From: Chlamydiota bacterium
Lineage (GTDB): Bacteria > Auribacterota > UBA3054 > B51-G9
Length of the DNA stretch: 17,149 nt
Assembly (NCBI GenBank): GCA_003648225.1
Contig: QMOL01000026.1
Coordinates: 1-17,149 of the forward strand
Direction: 5' to 3'
The position numbers and the translations under genes are program-made. The notes below the pieces were generated by a model. The model saw nothing but the letters and a program-made list of their open reading frames with translations, made no database searches and was not told the origin of the DNA. Shown piece by piece: positions 14,891-17,149 of the stretch. Numbering within the stretch: the first letter of the stretch is position 1; every line of letters begins with the position of its first letter.

Positions 14891-15529
14891 TTATTTACGT
14901 GAAAAAGCAAGTACAATAAAACCTAAAATCGCAAAAATAGCAGGTTCAGGAATCTGTTCGTAATATCCCATGCCTGGAACAGCGTTGGAAATCTGTTGCG
15001 CTGTGAAACCGTCCATTGTGTTATTACCGGGCAAATACCATTCGGAAGAATCATAGGTTGAACTCGCAGTAAGCTGAGCATTTGTTCTTTTGCCATAACT
15101 GTCTTGATAATAATAGGTATCTGAGCCAATCGTGCCAAAAACATCAATTACAGAATCATCACTAGCATCAAGAATTGCATATACATCATTGCCATTACCA
15201 TTACAAATAGAAAGTGGGACATCTGCATCAAAACCCCAAACATCCTTAAACGTTTGTTCGTTTGATGTACCAGCATATGTGAAAGTTATCACAGATTTTG
15301 GCGCCATTGTTCCGGTTAACGCAGCCGTACTTGGTGACGAACCGCCATTGCCGTACTTTGCAAATTTATAGTCGGACAAATCGATGGTTGTTGAACCCGT
15401 ATTTGACCACTCAACCGCTTTTGGCAACCCACCGCTCAATGTACCATCAACAACTTCGCTAATAATCAAATCTGCACTTACTGTTACAGTTAACGCAACA
15501 ACGAACAAACAAGAAATTAATTTTTTCAT
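14891..15529 (-). CDS. Secreted lamin-tail-like protein with PEP-CTERM sorting tail
   Basis: 212 residues. Sec signal MKKLISCLFVVALTVTVSA (1-19) with the mature protein starting DLIISEVVDG. The first half (LIISEVVDG, PKAVEWSNTG, IDLSDYKF, GTMAPKSVITF) has the order of a lamin-tail-type beta domain. The end, IPEPAIFAILGFIVLAFSRK (193-212), is a PEP-CTERM signal: the Pro-Glu-Pro motif, a hydrophobic helix and a short basic end. In this class the tail is cut by exosortase, and the protein is thought to be exported to the surface or exopolysaccharide layer. Exosortase is not in the window. The gene is monocistronic, with its own promoter, a strong GAGGAGA site and a terminator, so it may be well expressed. 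The precise role is unknown. Confidence 0.85.
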   Translation of the reverse strand: MKKLISCLFVVALTVTVSADLIISEVVDGTLSGGLPKAVEWSNTGSTTIDLSDYKFAKYGNGGSSPSTAALTGTMAPKSVITFTYAGTSNEQTFKDVWGFDADVPLSICNGNGNDVYAILDASDDSVIDVFGTIGSDTYYYQDSYGKRTNAQLTASSTYDSSEWYLPGNNTMDGFTAQQISNAVPGMGYYEQIPEPAIFAILGFIVLAFSRK

Positions 15530-15533
15530 GATT

Positions 15534-15540
15534 TCTCCTC
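15534..15540 (-). promoter_or_regulatory. Strong Shine-Dalgarno site GAGGAGA of the PEP-CTERM gene
   Basis: GAGGAGA lies four bases before the ATG at 15529 and fixes that start. It is the only strong site seen; the other gene starts in the window lack one. Confidence 0.85.
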
Positions 15541-15557
15541 TTTTTTATGTTAATAAA

Positions 15558-15585
15558 ATTATGCTTTAAAGTAATGCTTTGTTAA
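15558..15585 (-). promoter_or_regulatory. Possible promoter of the PEP-CTERM gene
   Basis: On the minus strand TTAACA (15580-15585), 16-base spacer, CATAAT (15558-15563). It is followed by a leader of about 20 bases that includes the Shine-Dalgarno site. Both boxes are near, not at, consensus. Confidence 0.5.
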
Positions 15586-15716
15586 AAAATACCGTAAACC
15601 AAAACCACATTATATAATATCACAAAAAATATGAAATGTCAAATGGGTATTCAATTCTATAGAAATGTAAATGAAAATTTGCCGTACCCCGAGTATGCTG
15701 ATGGGATAGCGCTACC

Positions 15717-16733
15717 TCAGGATGAATTAGTGATGGCGATGAGTTGATGCAACTTCTTGGCTGCAGCACCGGATGAAATCGATTGCCTCGCTAACTCAAT
15801 TCCTGATTTTATGCAATCGGTTTTCCCGGAAAGATAAATTACCGCACCGGCATTGAGCAAAACAATGTCCGCTCTTGGACCGCAGGATCCGCTAAGAATT
15901 TCAAGTGTGATTTTCGCGTTGTCATCAGGCAATCCGCCTTTTATAGTTTCAAGTGATGCAGTTTTAATACCAAAATCTTCCGGACTTATTTGATAAGAAA
16001 TAATATTATTATCTTTTAATTCGGCTATATCAGTAGTAGATGAAAGCGATATCTCATCCATTCCATCGTGTCCGCTGACAACCATTGCTCTTTTCGCGCC
16101 AAGCTTTTTTAAAACATTTGCCACTTTTATTATATCAGCTTCACGGAAAACTCCCATTAACTGTATTCTCGCTCCGGCAGGATTCGTCATAGGACCAATT
16201 AAATTAAAAATTGTGCGGATACCTATTTCTTTTCTCGCCGCTCCGGCGTGCTTTAACGCCGGATGATGTGCACGGGCAAAAAGAAAAGCGATTCCAATTT
16301 CATTTAAGGCGCGAAGTTCAGTCCCGATATTCACGTTGAGATTTATGCCGAGAGATTCTAATACGTCTGCGGAACCCGATTTGCTTGATGCTGACCGATT
16401 CCCATGCTTGGCAATAATAACACCGGCTCCTGACGCGACTATCGCCGCCACAGTTGAAATGTTGAATGTATTTAGTTTATCCCCACCTGTGCCGCAAGTG
16501 TCAACAGAATCCGGAAAAAACTGCGGCAAATGAATTGCACCGTCTTTCATCGCGGTAACAAACCCCGCTATTTCATCCTCAGTTTCTCCTTTAATCCTTA
16601 ACGAAACTGCAAGAGCGGCTATTTGAGCAGAAGTTAATTTACCGTCCATAATATTTCTCATTGCTGATTCCGCTTCAGCAAAAGAAAGATCACAACCGTT
16701 AACAACCTTATTTAAAATCTCAGAAACGTTCAT
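15717..16733 (-). CDS. trpD: Anthranilate phosphoribosyltransferase
   Basis: 338 residues, the usual TrpD length. It joins anthranilate to PRPP, giving phosphoribosylanthranilate and pyrophosphate, the second step of tryptophan synthesis, in the cytoplasm. The N-terminal helical part (MRNIMDGKLTSAQIAAL) is followed by the PRPP-binding DTCGTGGD (78-85) and NTFNIST (88-94). KHGNRSASSKSGSADVLESLG lies at 109-129. The anthranilate-site region (HHPALKHAG, then RTIFNLIGPMTNPA at 173-186) and the metal-related DE of GMDEISLSSTT come after. The start ATG is 48 bases past the ribF stop with no Shine-Dalgarno sequence. No other trp gene is in view, so the pathway genes are probably split. No clear terminator follows. 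Confidence 0.96.
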   Translation of the reverse strand: MNVSEILNKVVNGCDLSFAEAESAMRNIMDGKLTSAQIAALAVSLRIKGETEDEIAGFVTAMKDGAIHLPQFFPDSVDTCGTGGDKLNTFNISTVAAIVASGAGVIIAKHGNRSASSKSGSADVLESLGINLNVNIGTELRALNEIGIAFLFARAHHPALKHAGAARKEIGIRTIFNLIGPMTNPAGARIQLMGVFREADIIKVANVLKKLGAKRAMVVSGHDGMDEISLSSTTDIAELKDNNIISYQISPEDFGIKTASLETIKGGLPDDNAKITLEILSGSCGPRADIVLLNAGAVIYLSGKTDCIKSGIELARQSISSGAAAKKLHQLIAITNSS

Positions 16734-16781
16734 TATATTATTAAAAACTAAATGTTAAAAATGAAAATTAATCGCCAAACG

Positions 16782-17149
16782 TTAAACATTATTTAAAATT
16801 TCAATGGATCGATCAACATCAATCGTAATTTGCCTTTTAAGCTCTTCAATAGAATCAAATCTTATGTCTTCACGTAAACGTTTAATAGGACGAATCGTCA
16901 GCCATTTCCCATACAAATCATTAGAAAATCCCATGATATATACTTCACAAACCAAATCAGATGACTTGTTATCAAAAGTCGGACGTGTTCCAACGTACAT
17001 AATCGCGCTGAATCGCGTGGCTGAAATTGAGGCATAAGCAGCATAAACACCTTCCTTCGGCAACGTGAGGAAATCGACATCAAGATTCGCTGTTGGAAAA
17101 CCGATTATTCTGCCGATACGATGCCCTTTTACAACGTGAGCGCGAATTG
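16782..17149 (-). CDS. ribF: Bifunctional riboflavin kinase/FAD synthetase, C-terminal part
   Basis: The frame is open from the right edge to a TAA at 16782 (121 residues seen). This is the flavokinase half: HRIGRIIGFPTANLD, with the GFPTAN motif that binds the flavin/ATP-Mg site, then GVYAAYAS, VGTRPTFD, EVYIMGF.NDLYGKW and the final LREDIRFDSIEELKRQI..D. These are the landmarks of the RibF C-terminus, which phosphorylates riboflavin to FMN; the FAD synthetase half would be outside the window. The gene starts beyond the edge, and its relation to trpD is only adjacency on the same strand. Confidence 0.93.
   Translation of the reverse strand, partial: IRAHVVKGHRIGRIIGFPTANLDVDFLTLPKEGVYAAYASISATRFSAIMYVGTRPTFDNKSSDLVCEVYIMGFSNDLYGKWLTIRPIKRLREDIRFDSIEELKRQITIDVDRSIEILNNV

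Overview
The window reads as a bacterial chromosome segment that is AT-rich and almost entirely coded on the minus strand. The organism is probably a PVC-group bacterium (Lentisphaerota or Kiritimatiellota-like). This rests on three things: a secreted protein ending in a PEP-CTERM sorting tail, a very large GspK-type pseudopilin with a DNDGDG calcium loop and a lamin-tail-like domain, and a cluster of secreted polysaccharide-degrading enzymes. The phylum call is an inference; no marker gene settles it.

Reading in the direction of transcription (right to left): the right edge cuts a ribF gene (flavokinase domain only), followed by trpD (anthranilate phosphoribosyltransferase). Next is a stand-alone gene for a small secreted lamin-tail-like/PEP-CTERM protein with its own promoter, a strong Shine-Dalgarno sequence and an intrinsic terminator. 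A non-coding stretch of about 600 bases follows. It holds a possible structured RNA of about 110 nt and one copy of a 62-bp repeat. Then comes the 1364-residue GspK-like gene behind a near-consensus extended -10 promoter. The second copy of the repeat, with a perfect 10-bp hairpin, lies between that gene and the polysaccharide-lyase operon.

The left 9.9 kb is one tightly packed operon: four tandem paralogues of polysaccharide lyase family 8 (called A, B, C, D here in order of transcription) and then a lipoprotein of the GH172/DUF2961 family that runs off the left edge. A/B and C/D overlap by ATGA; B and C are 4 bp apart. All four lyases carry Sec signal peptides. A and C look like full-length enzymes. 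B keeps its catalytic residues but has lost the C-terminal ~160 residues. D is full length, but the catalytic His, Tyr and Arg positions are occupied by Tyr, Phe and Lys, so it is probably a pseudoenzyme. The family has a lengthened His-Tyr active-site loop (12 residues instead of 9) and lacks the second active-site Arg, so it may be an unusual PL8 subgroup. The cluster probably breaks down a uronic-acid-containing polysaccharide outside the cell or in the periplasm; the substrate cannot be read from the sequence.

Two enzyme genes carry in-frame insertions of repeat DNA: a palindromic 35-bp unit shared by lyases C and D, and an AT-rich simple-sequence block in the GH172 gene. I see no plus-strand gene, tRNA, rRNA, CRISPR array or transposase.
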